A DNA stretch of 64,000 nt from Parapedobacter flavus (lineage in GTDB: Bacteria; Bacteroidota; Bacteroidia; Sphingobacteriales; Sphingobacteriaceae): NCBI RefSeq assembly GCF_035818675.1, contig NZ_JAYKZZ010000018.1, positions 62,001 to 126,000 of the forward strand, read 5' to 3'. The notes below the pieces were generated by a model. The model did not search any database and was not told where the DNA came from. It saw only the letters and a program-made list of their open reading frames with translations. The position numbers and the translations under genes were made by a program. Shown in pieces: positions 35,228-44,392 of the stretch. Position 1 is the stretch's first letter, and each line of letters starts with the position of its first letter.

Positions 35228-36934
35228 TCACATACCCATCGATGTTTCGTCGGCAGAAGCCGCGTTGAGTTTAGAGTGCCGATAGCCGTAGCCGAAATAC
35301 ACCACCAAGCCGATAGCCAGCCATACCAGGAAAATGAACCAATTGCTCGCTCCCAACTGCGACATCAGGTAAAGGTTTACCAGAATACCGGCAACAGGCA
35401 ATAGGGAGAATCGATGCCGGTAGCCCATGATACAGAGGACCACCCACACCAACCAGAAGATGATGATGAGCAATTTATGTTCAAGGATTTCGGCAAGAGA
35501 CATGCTCCGCCACTCGGCAACGGCGTCTTGCCCAAAAAGGTAAACCGCATAGACCGCCACCAACAGGCTAGCAGTGATGAGATAACGCCCGTTAATATAA
35601 GGCACCTTGAATTTCGACTGCTTGGAGATGCCCGAATAATCCATATACAGCACGCCCGAACACACCAGAATAAATGCGAAAAATGTACCCACACTGGTGA
35701 GGTCAACGAAAAAGTCCATCTTGAAAAACAGGGCCGGTACGGCCACCATAAAACCCGTCACCACCGTTGCAAAGGATGGTGTCTTATACTTCGGGTGGAT
35801 CGTTGCAAACCGTTTCCAGAGCAACCCATCGCGGCTCATGGTCATCCAAATACGTGGCTGTGCAAGCTGGAAGACCAATAAAGCACTGGTAATGGCCACC
35901 ACCGACGTTACCGATACGATACCGGCCATGTAGTCTACCCCCACATACTCGAAAACAAACGACAGGGGGTCCTTCACATTCAGTTCGGTATAATTGACCA
36001 TCCCCGTTAGCACCAGGGTAATAAAAATGTACAGGACAGCACAGATCAGCAGGCATAAAATCATGGCTTTGGGCAGGTCGCGCTGGGGGTTCTTGCATTC
36101 TTCGGCTGTAGTGGATATCGAATCGAAACCGATAAACGCAAAAAACACGGCAGCCACACCACTCAGCACCCCCTCCACCCCATTGGGGGCAAACGGCACC
36201 CAATTTTCGGGCTTCACGAAGAAGGCACCGCCGAATATAACGAACAGAATCACACCGATCTTAATCATTACCATGACATTGCTCGCCGTCCGCGACTCCT
36301 TGATGCCGATATAAACCAACCAGGTGACCAAAAAGGTGATCAGGCCAGCGGGCAGGTCAAATATAATCGGGATATCTCCGAACCGGGGGGCCTGCTCATA
36401 TGCCATCGCCGCCGTTCGGTCGGCCGCCGACAGTGCGTCTATCCCCTGCTCTTGCAACCGAACAAACGCTTCCGACGCGTATGCGGGCGCCATCGTCATC
36501 CATCCCGGCAGGTGAATACCGAACCCGCCGAGCATACTGACAAAATACTGCGACCACGAGATGGCTACCACCATATTGGAAACCGCATACTCCAGGATGA
36601 GCGCCCACCCGATAATCCAGGCGAACAATTCGCCAAAGGCCACGTACGCATACGTGTAGGCACTGCCCGAAACCGGTACCGTACTGGCAAACTGAGCATA
36701 AGAAAGGGCCGTAAACACACAGGCTATCGCTACAAAAACAAATAATAATGAAACCGCCGGACCGCCATTAAAGCTGGCCAGACCGATGGTGCTGAATATG
36801 CCTGCCCCAACAATCGCAGCGACGCCAAGCGACACCAGGTCGCGCACACCCAATACCTTCTCCAGACCGCCGGTCTTGGCCGATGCACTGAGGATCTGTT
36901 CTACGGTTTTTTTGCGAAAAAGTTTGTGTGCCAT
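35228..36934 (-). CDS. APC family amino-acid permease
   Basis: A 568-residue inner-membrane transporter of the amino acid-polyamine-organocation superfamily, close in style to the cationic amino-acid transporter group. The first helix has the unwound substrate motif VAAIVGAGIFSTIG, and a later stretch reads FFAFIGFDSISTTAEECKNPQRDLP, which is typical of this group. About 12 to 14 hydrophobic segments are visible, with a periplasmic insertion near 150-180. Substrate is a likely cationic or neutral amino acid; sequence does not decide. It stands alone. Confidence 0.9.
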   Translation of the reverse strand: MAHKLFRKKTVEQILSASAKTGGLEKVLGVRDLVSLGVAAIVGAGIFSTIGLASFNGGPAVSLLFVFVAIACVFTALSYAQFASTVPVSGSAYTYAYVAFGELFAWIIGWALILEYAVSNMVVAISWSQYFVSMLGGFGIHLPGWMTMAPAYASEAFVRLQEQGIDALSAADRTAAMAYEQAPRFGDIPIIFDLPAGLITFLVTWLVYIGIKESRTASNVMVMIKIGVILFVIFGGAFFVKPENWVPFAPNGVEGVLSGVAAVFFAFIGFDSISTTAEECKNPQRDLPKAMILCLLICAVLYIFITLVLTGMVNYTELNVKDPLSFVFEYVGVDYMAGIVSVTSVVAITSALLVFQLAQPRIWMTMSRDGLLWKRFATIHPKYKTPSFATVVTGFMVAVPALFFKMDFFVDLTSVGTFFAFILVCSGVLYMDYSGISKQSKFKVPYINGRYLITASLLVAVYAVYLFGQDAVAEWRSMSLAEILEHKLLIIIFWLVWVVLCIMGYRHRFSLLPVAGILVNLYLMSQLGASNWFIFLVWLAIGLVVYFGYGYRHSKLNAASADETSMGM

Positions 36935-37039
36935 ATCGGTAATTATTGGTTTAGATATACTACCAACGGTTCAAACATAAAAAAAATATTTTATCACAAC
37001 CGCGTCGGCGATATATTTTGCACGTAAATCAACTGGATA

Positions 37040-37714
37040 TTAAGAAAGGTGTGTTTCGAGATCATCAAAAATAGACCGGAAACTGCGATCCAACTCGGTT
37101 GCATAATGTGCAAATGCCTCGGTCATGCGCTGTTGCTGGGAAATCGAAAGCTGTACATCCCAAAGTCGACGGCAGATATTGATGACGGCATAGGTAATCT
37201 GGTCAAAATGCCGGTAGCTCCCGATATACTGCGCCCGCATGAAACTGTTGAAATAAGTGAAGAAAAAGGTGGTGTCTTGTACGTCGCAAAACTTCAGGAA
37301 ACGCGCAATCGCATCACGGTCTGCGGCAGCCAAGCATTCGTAAAAATCGGACTCATGCACGGCCTGGTGATGAAGCAACAGGTGGTCGAGCAACAGTTCC
37401 AAGGCAATGTGCGACAAGAACGAAGGCCTTATCGGCGTATCGGCCACCGCGGGTGCCAACAGCGCTTTCAGCTCGTGCGTATGGGTATAGAAAAACGGCG
37501 CATTATGAAAGTAGCGGTCGGCCTCAACATGGCGGCCCCAGCCACGGTAAATGGCTGCAAGTTTTGGGTTACCATCAAAATGGCTTTCGTGCTTATGTGG
37601 CAACACATTAATGTCCTTATCCGCATTTTTAATTAAATCGGGCAGCACGCATCCCAACACCAGCTCGGGGTTGCGGCTATATCGTTCGAAATAATAATGT
37701 GAAAGGAAATTCAT
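37040..37714 (-). CDS. AcpH-like (acyl carrier protein phosphodiesterase family) protein
   Basis: A 224-residue protein. I start at ATG 37714, giving MNFLSHYYFERY, the usual beginning of this family (MNFLAH-like). The histidine-rich helices include FDGNPKLAAIYRGWGRHVEADRYFH and SHIALELLLDHLLLHHQ, where His and Asp residues could bind a metal. AcpH removes the 4'-phosphopantetheine arm from ACP; many Bacteroidota homologues have not been tested, so the activity is a family guess. It is divergent from tyrS. Confidence 0.7.
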   Translation of the reverse strand: MNFLSHYYFERYSRNPELVLGCVLPDLIKNADKDINVLPHKHESHFDGNPKLAAIYRGWGRHVEADRYFHNAPFFYTHTHELKALLAPAVADTPIRPSFLSHIALELLLDHLLLHHQAVHESDFYECLAAADRDAIARFLKFCDVQDTTFFFTYFNSFMRAQYIGSYRHFDQITYAVINICRRLWDVQLSISQQQRMTEAFAHYATELDRSFRSIFDDLETHLS

Positions 37715-37791
37715 GCGGCTCACTTTATGCACAATCAACACTTATTGCGCCAAGGTAGTGAATTTACCTCATAATTTACGGCGCATTCTGC

Positions 37792-37799
37792 TATCTTTG
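37792..37799 (+). promoter_or_regulatory. -7 element for tyrS
   Basis: TATCTTTG is a full TAnnTTTG match 33 bp before ATG 37833. A clear -33 element is lacking. Confidence 0.45.
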
Positions 37800-37832
37800 C
37801 CGTCATATTGATGACAGCACTGAATAGTTAAA

Positions 37833-39122
37833 ATGACCATGGGTTTCGTTGAAGAATTACGTTGGCGGGGTATGCTGCATGATATCATACCCGGCACTGA
37901 AGAGCAATTACTCAAAGAAAAAACAGCAGGATATATTGGTTTCGACCCTACCGGCGATTCGCTGCATGTGGGCCACCTGACCCAATTGATGACCCTTATC
38001 CACTTCCAGCGGGCGGGCCATCGGCCGGTAGCGTTGGTAGGAGGCGCTACGGGTATGGTGGGCGACCCCTCTGGGAAGTCGGCCGAGCGCAATCTCTTGG
38101 ATGAAGACACGTTGGCACATAATGTGGCCTGCCTGAAAAAGCAGCTGGCGAAGTTCCTCGATTTTTCCGAGGGCGAGCATGGCGCAACGATGGTCAATAA
38201 TTACGACTGGTTCAAGGGATTCGGGTTTTTGGATTTTATCCGCGATGTGGGCAAGCACCTTACCGTAAACTACATGATGGCCAAAGATTCGGTAAAAAAG
38301 CGGCTTGAAGGCGAAAATGGGCTTTCATTTACGGAGTTTTCTTACCAATTGATACAAGGCTACGATTTCTTCTACCTATGGAAAAATCACAACTGTGCCC
38401 TCCAGATGGGCGGGTCGGACCAGTGGGGCAACATCGTTACCGGAACGGAGCTCATCCGTCGTAAAGAAAGTGGCACGGCTTATGGCCTCACCACCCAGCT
38501 CATCAAGAAAGCCGATGGCAACAAATTTGGCAAAACGGAAAGCGGGGCGGTATGGCTCGACCCCGAAAAAACGTCGCCATACAAATATTATCAGTTTTGG
38601 CTCAACGCCAGCGACGAAGATGCAACAAACTGGATCAAAATCTTTACACTGAAATCGAAAGCAGAAATAGACGCGCTTATAACGGAGCACAGCGCAGCAC
38701 CCCACTTACGGGTGGTTCAAAAAGCATTGGCTAAAGATATCACCATCCGCACCCATTCGGAAGCCGATTATGAAACCGCGGTGAAAACGTCCGACTTCCT
38801 GTTTGGCAATGGTTCACTCGAATTCCTGGAAAGCCTGTCGCATACTGCCGTACTGGACGTATTTGACGGCGTACCCCAGTTCAACATTTCGCGAAGTTCA
38901 TTGGATGCGGGTGTACCCCTATTGGATTTATTATCTGTTGATAGCACCGTTTTTTCTTCGAAGAGCGAGGCCCGCAAAATGATACAGGGCGGGGGCGTAT
39001 CCGTCAACAAACGCAAAATCAGCGACAGTACGCAAGCGTTTCGTGTGGGCGATCTGGTGAACGACAGGTACTTGATTGTTCAGCGCGGCAAGAAAAATTA
39101 CTTCCTGTTGATTGCGGAATAA
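37833..39122 (+). CDS. tyrS: Tyrosyl-tRNA synthetase
   Basis: A 429-residue class I synthetase that charges tRNA-Tyr. The catalytic domain has the HIGH-type motif at His45-Val-Gly-His48 in GDSLHVGHL and a KMSKS counterpart, KFGKT, near residue 232. TFSYQLIQGYDFFYLWKNHNCALQMGGSDQWGN-type sequence is typical of bacterial TyrRS. An S4 RNA-binding domain follows at the C-terminus (about 360-429, SKSEARKMIQGGGVSVN). The ATG at 37839 (MGFVEELRWRG) is an alternative start. Convergent with the DUF4397 gene. Confidence 0.95.
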   Translation: MTMGFVEELRWRGMLHDIIPGTEEQLLKEKTAGYIGFDPTGDSLHVGHLTQLMTLIHFQRAGHRPVALVGGATGMVGDPSGKSAERNLLDEDTLAHNVACLKKQLAKFLDFSEGEHGATMVNNYDWFKGFGFLDFIRDVGKHLTVNYMMAKDSVKKRLEGENGLSFTEFSYQLIQGYDFFYLWKNHNCALQMGGSDQWGNIVTGTELIRRKESGTAYGLTTQLIKKADGNKFGKTESGAVWLDPEKTSPYKYYQFWLNASDEDATNWIKIFTLKSKAEIDALITEHSAAPHLRVVQKALAKDITIRTHSEADYETAVKTSDFLFGNGSLEFLESLSHTAVLDVFDGVPQFNISRSSLDAGVPLLDLLSVDSTVFSSKSEARKMIQGGGVSVNKRKISDSTQAFRVGDLVNDRYLIVQRGKKNYFLLIAE

Positions 39123-39162
39123 AAAACCGCTGCCGCTCGGGGTATGGAGAAAATCGGCTACC

Positions 39163-39900
39163 CTAATGGGTAGAGATCCCGTGGCCAAAGTCCAATGCGG
39201 CATCGCCGGTATTGTCTTTTAAACCCCGTACCCAAACGGTGTAAATCATTCCTGTCTCGGGTGTAAATTCGAACGAATGCAACACATCTCCACTGCTGTG
39301 CTCGATGAAATTGACTTCGTAAGCGACGTTGCCATCTACAGCCACAAAAGCCGTGGTCTCCTTGAATGCCTTATCGGCGATGCGCAAGGGGTCGTCGGTA
39401 CCCGTCTCGACCTCGAAGTCCAGCACAGGTGCATCGGGACTTAAATGGGCAAACCGGACCTTCGCCTCCCCTTCTGTTGGGCTCGTCAGGTCGTCTTCGA
39501 TATACAACACATCCAACTCGTCGTATCCCACCACATATAGGGAATAAAATCTACCGGGAATAAAGTTCACCGTTTTTTGTACGAGCGGTTTAGCATGGGG
39601 GTAATCGGCAGAATCGACGATACTCACCACCCGATTGTTTGGCCATGCGTTTTTATAGGGCACCGAATCCATATAGGCAAACGCCTCGTCTTGTCGGAGG
39701 TCATCGTCGAAATTAAACTTGTTGCGATCCAAGAAGACATCCAGTTGCGTCGAACCGGGTACGGCATTCAATGCCCGTACGGCCGAAACCCGATATAGTT
39801 CGTTGTCGTCTTTAAGACACCCGCCCAACTGCGCACTCGTTACCACCATCATGATAGCGAAAAACCACCTACCTATCCATACCTTTCCGATTTGCCTCAT
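39163..39900 (-). CDS. DUF4397 domain lipoprotein
   Basis: A 245-residue outer-membrane or periplasmic lipoprotein. The signal ends at QLGGC (Cys28). Two similar halves, each with an alternating beta pattern, are visible: SAVRALNAVPGSTQLDVFLD near 39-58 and KVRFAHLSPDAPVLDFEVE near 145-165. The HLSPDAPxLDF phrase is the mark of DUF4397. Function is unknown; Sphingobacteriaceae genomes have many such proteins. It is convergent with tyrS and divergent from ftsK. Confidence 0.85.
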   Translation of the reverse strand: MRQIGKVWIGRWFFAIMMVVTSAQLGGCLKDDNELYRVSAVRALNAVPGSTQLDVFLDRNKFNFDDDLRQDEAFAYMDSVPYKNAWPNNRVVSIVDSADYPHAKPLVQKTVNFIPGRFYSLYVVGYDELDVLYIEDDLTSPTEGEAKVRFAHLSPDAPVLDFEVETGTDDPLRIADKAFKETTAFVAVDGNVAYEVNFIEHSSGDVLHSFEFTPETGMIYTVWVRGLKDNTGDAALDFGHGISTH

Positions 39901-40079
39901 CTCACTTCAGTCATGCTCAAAAAAAAACCAATCAACCCAGCGTCCGAAAACGCACTCCTCGAAAAATAACGAGCCAATTGGCCAGGATGCTACACCGGCG
40001 CAAAAAACCGGAAACGATAGGGTTGTCGTTAGGTTGCTGCGCCACGATGCACCACGGTCGATAATCGGCAAAAAATACG

Positions 40080-40087
40080 TAAGTTTG
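40080..40087 (+). promoter_or_regulatory. -7 element for ftsK-lolA
   Basis: TAAGTTTG matches TAnnTTTG, 24 bp before ATG 40112. No clear -33 element. It would start a transcript for ftsK and probably lolA. Confidence 0.45.
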
Positions 40088-40111
40088 TCTCAAACAAAAC
40101 GTGTGTTTTAG

Positions 40112-42649
40112 ATGTCCGGAAAAGCGAACTCATTCAAAAAAAATAGTCGAAATGACACGGAGGGCCAGCCTGCCCGACGAAAAAAACGTGTATCGAAATC
40201 GCCAAGTTCGAGGTCTGTCGGTATTTTTGGCAGTAAAGCCATAAAGATAGTTGGCTTGTTTTTGCTTATTCTCTCCGTTTATTGCCTTATCGCATTCATA
40301 TCTTACTTATTTACCTGGAAAGAAGATCAAAGCTACGTTTCGGCGGCGAACGGTGGCTGGGATACACTTTTCAAAACGCGTGAGGAGCTAGCATTGGCAG
40401 GCATAGAGAACCCTGTTGTACAGAATTGGATGGGCAAAGTGGGGGCGCTCCTCGCACACCAGTTTATCTACAAGTGGTTTGGCGTGGCCTCTTTCCTCTT
40501 TGTCGGTATATTGTTCATTATCGGCTATCGACTGCTATTCAAGGTAAAGATCATCTCCACATGGAAAGTATTGGGCTACGCATTGTTTTCATTGGTTTTT
40601 CTTTCCGTCACACTCGGCTTTATCCATGGGTTTGTCAGCGATTACCCGCATTTTTTAGAGGGTGCATTTGGTTTTTGGTCCAACAGGTTGCTCGAAGCGC
40701 AAATCGGCACCGCCGGCGTTGCTGGTCTCTTGATTTTCACCATCTTTACGGTGCTCATCATTCTGTTCAATTTCGATTTCAAATGGACGCCCCGGCGTAG
40801 CGATACCAGCACCTTAACAGCGGATCCGACCGCAGATGCGAACACCCTGCGCAATGAGGAACGTTATGCGCGGGAGTCGGAATATCGGGTGGACCCCGTG
40901 GAATTCAGCTTAAACCGTGCTAAGGAAGCGGAGCAAGAAGACGAAAAATTGCAACAAAACGTCAATGCCCCCAAACCGCAGCCGGTTGAGGACGATACAA
41001 CCCCCGATTTTACGGTAGAAGAAACCACCGAAAAACCGGAAGCAAAAAATGAACTCAAAACACCGGCACTGACCGTTGCTGCCATTAAGGAAGAAAAACC
41101 CAATACGGCGGACGAGCTGGTGGAAAAAGTAGGGCAATATGACCCCAAACTCGACTTATCGGGCTACCAGTACCCGACCCTCGACTTGCTGCGCGACTAC
41201 GGATCGGGTAAGATTACGGTGAACAATAACGAGCTGGAAGCCAATAAAGATAAAATTGTAGATACGCTGGGCAACTACAACATCGAAATCTCCAAAATCA
41301 AGGCAACCATCGGCCCTACGGTTACATTGTATGAAATCATCCCCAAACCGGGGGTGCGTATTTCTAAGATAAAAAACCTTGAAGACGATATTGCCCTGAG
41401 CTTGGCCGCGTTGGGTATCCGCATCATTGCCCCCATGCCGGGCAAGGGAACCATCGGCATTGAAGTACCCAACAGCCACCCCGAAATGGTATCCATGCGG
41501 TCTGTATTGGCCACTGAGAAATTCCAGCATACGGACATGGACCTACCCATCGCCTTGGGCCGTACCATATCAAACGAAGTGTATATCGCCGACCTTGCCA
41601 AAATGCCTCACTTGCTCGTAGCAGGGGCGACCGGCCAGGGCAAGTCTGTAGGTATTAACGCTATCCTCACCTCATTGCTCTATAAGAAACACCCGGCAGA
41701 ACTTAAATTCGTTCTGGTCGACCCGAAAAAGGTGGAGCTATCGCTGTTCAGAAAAATCGAGCGCCATTTCCTGGCAAAGCTGCCGGACGAGGAAGATGCC
41801 ATCATTACCGATACTAAAAAGGTAATCAATACGCTCAATTCGCTGTGTATCGAAATGGATGCTCGGTACGACCTGTTGAAGAACGGACAGGTACGTAACC
41901 TTAAGGAGTACAACCAGAAATTTGTGAATCGGCGACTCAATCCCGAAGAAGGACATCGGTTCCTACCCTTCATTGTGCTGATTGTCGACGAGTTTGCCGA
42001 CCTGATGATGACAGCCGGCAAGGAAGTGGAAACACCCATAGCACGGCTGGCGCAATTGGCGCGTGCCGTAGGTATACACTTGGTGATCGCCACACAGCGC
42101 CCCTCCGTAAACATCATCACCGGTACCATCAAAGCTAACTTCCCGGCGCGATTGGCCTTCCGGGTGCTCTCTAAAGTGGATTCGCGCACCATCCTCGACT
42201 CGGGGGGCGCAGACCAGCTTATTGGTCGTGGCGACATGTTACTTTCTACCGGCAGCGACCTTATCCGGATACAATGTGCGTTTGTAGACACGCCTGAAGT
42301 GGAGGAAATATCCGACTTTATAGGCAATCAGCGGGGCTACCCTTCGGCCTTCCTCCTACCCGAGTACGTGGGTGAAGATGGTGAAGGCGGCGGCGGCGAT
42401 TTCGATATGGCCGACCGCGACGCGATGTTTGAAGACGCCGCGCGACTGGTGGTGCTCCATCAGCAAGGGTCTACCTCCCTTATCCAACGCAAGCTTAAGC
42501 TGGGATATAACCGCGCCGGGCGCATCATCGATCAGCTGGAGGCCGCGGGCATTGTTGGACCGTTTGAGGGGAGCAAGGCGCGGGAAGTGCTATTCCCCGA
42601 CGAATATTCATTGGAACAGTTTTTGGATGGGTTGAAGAAAGAAGGTTAG
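40112..42649 (+). CDS. ftsK: FtsK/SpoIIIE DNA translocase
   Basis: An 845-residue septal DNA pump. The N-terminus is basic, then four hydrophobic segments lie between about 45 and 215 (IVGLFLLILSVYCLIAFISYLF is the first). A charged linker (about 230-340) follows; then the motor with GATGQGKS (Walker A, about 505-512), FVLVDPKKVELS and LIVDEFADLMM (Walker B). The C-terminal ~65 residues are an FtsK gamma winged helix (LKLGYNRAGRIIDQLEAAGIVG), which reads chromosome polarity sites. The short linker compared with E. coli FtsK is normal for Bacteroidota. lolA follows at once. Confidence 0.95.
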   Translation: MSGKANSFKKNSRNDTEGQPARRKKRVSKSPSSRSVGIFGSKAIKIVGLFLLILSVYCLIAFISYLFTWKEDQSYVSAANGGWDTLFKTREELALAGIENPVVQNWMGKVGALLAHQFIYKWFGVASFLFVGILFIIGYRLLFKVKIISTWKVLGYALFSLVFLSVTLGFIHGFVSDYPHFLEGAFGFWSNRLLEAQIGTAGVAGLLIFTIFTVLIILFNFDFKWTPRRSDTSTLTADPTADANTLRNEERYARESEYRVDPVEFSLNRAKEAEQEDEKLQQNVNAPKPQPVEDDTTPDFTVEETTEKPEAKNELKTPALTVAAIKEEKPNTADELVEKVGQYDPKLDLSGYQYPTLDLLRDYGSGKITVNNNELEANKDKIVDTLGNYNIEISKIKATIGPTVTLYEIIPKPGVRISKIKNLEDDIALSLAALGIRIIAPMPGKGTIGIEVPNSHPEMVSMRSVLATEKFQHTDMDLPIALGRTISNEVYIADLAKMPHLLVAGATGQGKSVGINAILTSLLYKKHPAELKFVLVDPKKVELSLFRKIERHFLAKLPDEEDAIITDTKKVINTLNSLCIEMDARYDLLKNGQVRNLKEYNQKFVNRRLNPEEGHRFLPFIVLIVDEFADLMMTAGKEVETPIARLAQLARAVGIHLVIATQRPSVNIITGTIKANFPARLAFRVLSKVDSRTILDSGGADQLIGRGDMLLSTGSDLIRIQCAFVDTPEVEEISDFIGNQRGYPSAFLLPEYVGEDGEGGGGDFDMADRDAMFEDAARLVVLHQQGSTSLIQRKLKLGYNRAGRIIDQLEAAGIVGPFEGSKAREVLFPDEYSLEQFLDGLKKEG

Positions 42650-42666
42650 TGATAAATTGTTTTCGA

Positions 42667-43323
42667 ATGAATAACCCCATATATAAAGCCATTATACTGG
42701 CAATCGTGGTCAGCATGGCGCTCCCAGGACATGCGCAAACCGACGCGGCTGCAAAAAAACTGCTCGACAAGGTCAGCCAAACTTATGACGCGTACAAGAC
42801 CATTCAGGCGGACTTTTCGCTAAGGGTTAAACAAGCACAACAAGTGACCCATACGGAATCGGGCACGATTGCGATGGACAAATCAGCAGGCAAATATCAC
42901 ATCACCACCGGCAACGAAGAAATCATCAGTGATGGAAAGACGCAATGGATGGTACTGAAAGACATCGGAGAGGTTCAGGTAACCGAAGTTTCCCCCGCCT
43001 CTGACGCGATTTCGCCCGCTAATATCTTTTCGTTCTATAAAGCGGGGTATAAGTATGTATCTGCTGCCAACGAGCAAGCTGGCGGCAAGAAGCTAGCTGT
43101 TATTGAACTGACGCCCGAAGAGGTGAATGCCGCCTATTTCAAGATCAAACTGCGTGTAGATGAACGGACCTATCAGATACATGACGTTACTGTTTTCGAC
43201 AAAGGTGGGCATCAATTTGTCTACACCATCACCCACGCCAAAGCTAATCCTCCTTTCGCAGATAAGCACTTTATTTTCCAGAAAGCTAATTATCCCGATA
43301 TGGAGATCGTGGACCTCCGCTGA
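42667..43323 (+). CDS. lolA: Outer-membrane lipoprotein carrier protein LolA
   Basis: A 218-residue periplasmic chaperone that carries lipoproteins from LolCDE to the outer membrane. The start is ATG 42667 (MNNPIYKAIILAIVVSMALPGHA as signal peptide); the GTG at 42649 overlaps the ftsK stop and is not needed. The mature part opens with KKLLDKVSQTYDAYKTIQADFSL, typical of Bacteroidota LolA. It lies 17 bp after ftsK, the usual neighbour. Convergent with a lytic transglycosylase gene. Confidence 0.9.
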   Translation: MNNPIYKAIILAIVVSMALPGHAQTDAAAKKLLDKVSQTYDAYKTIQADFSLRVKQAQQVTHTESGTIAMDKSAGKYHITTGNEEIISDGKTQWMVLKDIGEVQVTEVSPASDAISPANIFSFYKAGYKYVSAANEQAGGKKLAVIELTPEEVNAAYFKIKLRVDERTYQIHDVTVFDKGGHQFVYTITHAKANPPFADKHFIFQKANYPDMEIVDLR

Positions 43324-43344
43324 GGCCTCCCGCACCAAGAGGGT

Positions 43345-44151
43345 CTACAGGTTGTTTTCAAATGAAGCCGGCGATGAGGCGTCGGCCAAACGGACGCCGC
43401 TGCGGCGGTAGCCATGTAGGTTGGGATGCTCGATGATTTCCTTCACCGAGATGAGCTTATACACATAGCTTCCGGTCTCCTTGTTCAGTTTCAACCGGAA
43501 GTAGTTGTCTTCCCGCTGCCTGTTGATTGCACGTAAAAGATTACCCTCGCCGATATTGAAGGCTGCGGCAACCAACGTCCAGCTGTTAAACTCACGGTAC
43601 AAAGCCTTAATGTATTTCGCTGCCGCAACGGTAGATTTCTCAATGCTCTGCCGTTCGTCAACCACACTATCCACCCGCAGCCCAAATGACCTGGCCGTAG
43701 CAGGCATAAACTGCCAATAGCCCGAAGCACCGCGGTGCGATGTGGTACCACTGGTAAAGCCACTTTCAACCAAGGGAACATACTTGAAATCTTCCGGAAC
43801 GCCGTATGTACGCAAAATGGCGGCTACCTTGGGTAACGCGTGCACGGCTTTGCGATGCAACCCATGGGAGCGACGCTTAGCGTATGAAAATTCGCGGAGA
43901 TAACGCATCATCTTCTCTTCAATATGCTGGTCGCCCAACGGCACATTTTCGTCAGCAAAAGACAGGGATGCAAAATAAGGTGTGTTTCGGATGGCGCTGA
44001 TATCCGCTTGCATCAGTATTCGTTGAGCCAACGAATCGTCAGACCATGTTGTCGTATGCAGCTCATCGGCTGATACTTCATAGGTGTACAGCTTGAAGAG
44101 CGACACCATTACTAAAACCGCACCGAAACAGAGCAGTTGTTTTTTTATCAT
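43345..44151 (-). CDS. Membrane-anchored or periplasmic lytic transglycosylase
   Basis: A 268-residue protein with a hydrophobic N-terminal segment (LLCFGAVLVMVSLFKLYTY) and an SLT domain of the MltD type. The catalytic Glu129 is in VPLVESGF; RGASGYWQFMPATARSFGL and AAKYIKALYREFNSWTLVAAAFNIGEGNL are standard. It cleaves the MurNAc-GlcNAc bond of peptidoglycan, forming an anhydro product. LysM repeats, common in MltD, are absent. It has a strong promoter of its own. Confidence 0.9.
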   Translation of the reverse strand: MIKKQLLCFGAVLVMVSLFKLYTYEVSADELHTTTWSDDSLAQRILMQADISAIRNTPYFASLSFADENVPLGDQHIEEKMMRYLREFSYAKRRSHGLHRKAVHALPKVAAILRTYGVPEDFKYVPLVESGFTSGTTSHRGASGYWQFMPATARSFGLRVDSVVDERQSIEKSTVAAAKYIKALYREFNSWTLVAAAFNIGEGNLLRAINRQREDNYFRLKLNKETGSYVYKLISVKEIIEHPNLHGYRRSGVRLADASSPASFENNL

Positions 44152-44220
44152 TCAAACCCTTTTCTGCAACTTAATGGCCATAAACGACACGATAAGTTGC
44201 TTGATCTAAAAAGCTGGCGA

Positions 44221-44252
44221 CAAAAGTAAAAATTATTTTATTAATATACAAA
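44221..44252 (-). promoter_or_regulatory. Promoter for the lytic transglycosylase gene
   Basis: Minus strand TTTG (44249-44252), 20 bp, TACTTTTG (44221-44228): a complete match to the Bacteroidota housekeeping pattern. The leader would be about 63 nt to ATG 44151. Confidence 0.6.
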
Positions 44253-44357
44253 CAGTTACAAAATCACACATTGTACTTTAACAAATTTTAACGTATCTTT
44301 TCGGGTTATTTTTCCGTGAATAAAGAGTGATAGGCCTTTTAACCCGTATTTTTTGAT

Positions 44358-44365
44358 TACTTTTG
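44358..44365 (+). promoter_or_regulatory. -7 element for the pseudouridine synthase gene
   Basis: TACTTTTG matches TAnnTTTG, 27 bp before ATG 44393. It overlaps the TTG at 44363 and so rules that codon out as the translation start. Confidence 0.5.
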
Positions 44366-44392
44366 CAGCTTACATTTTTTACGGTAAAAATC

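Noticed and set aside
44363..44392. TTG start of the pseudouridine synthase at 44363
   Set aside because: It overlaps the TACTTTTG promoter element. ATG 44393 gives the usual basic N-terminus.
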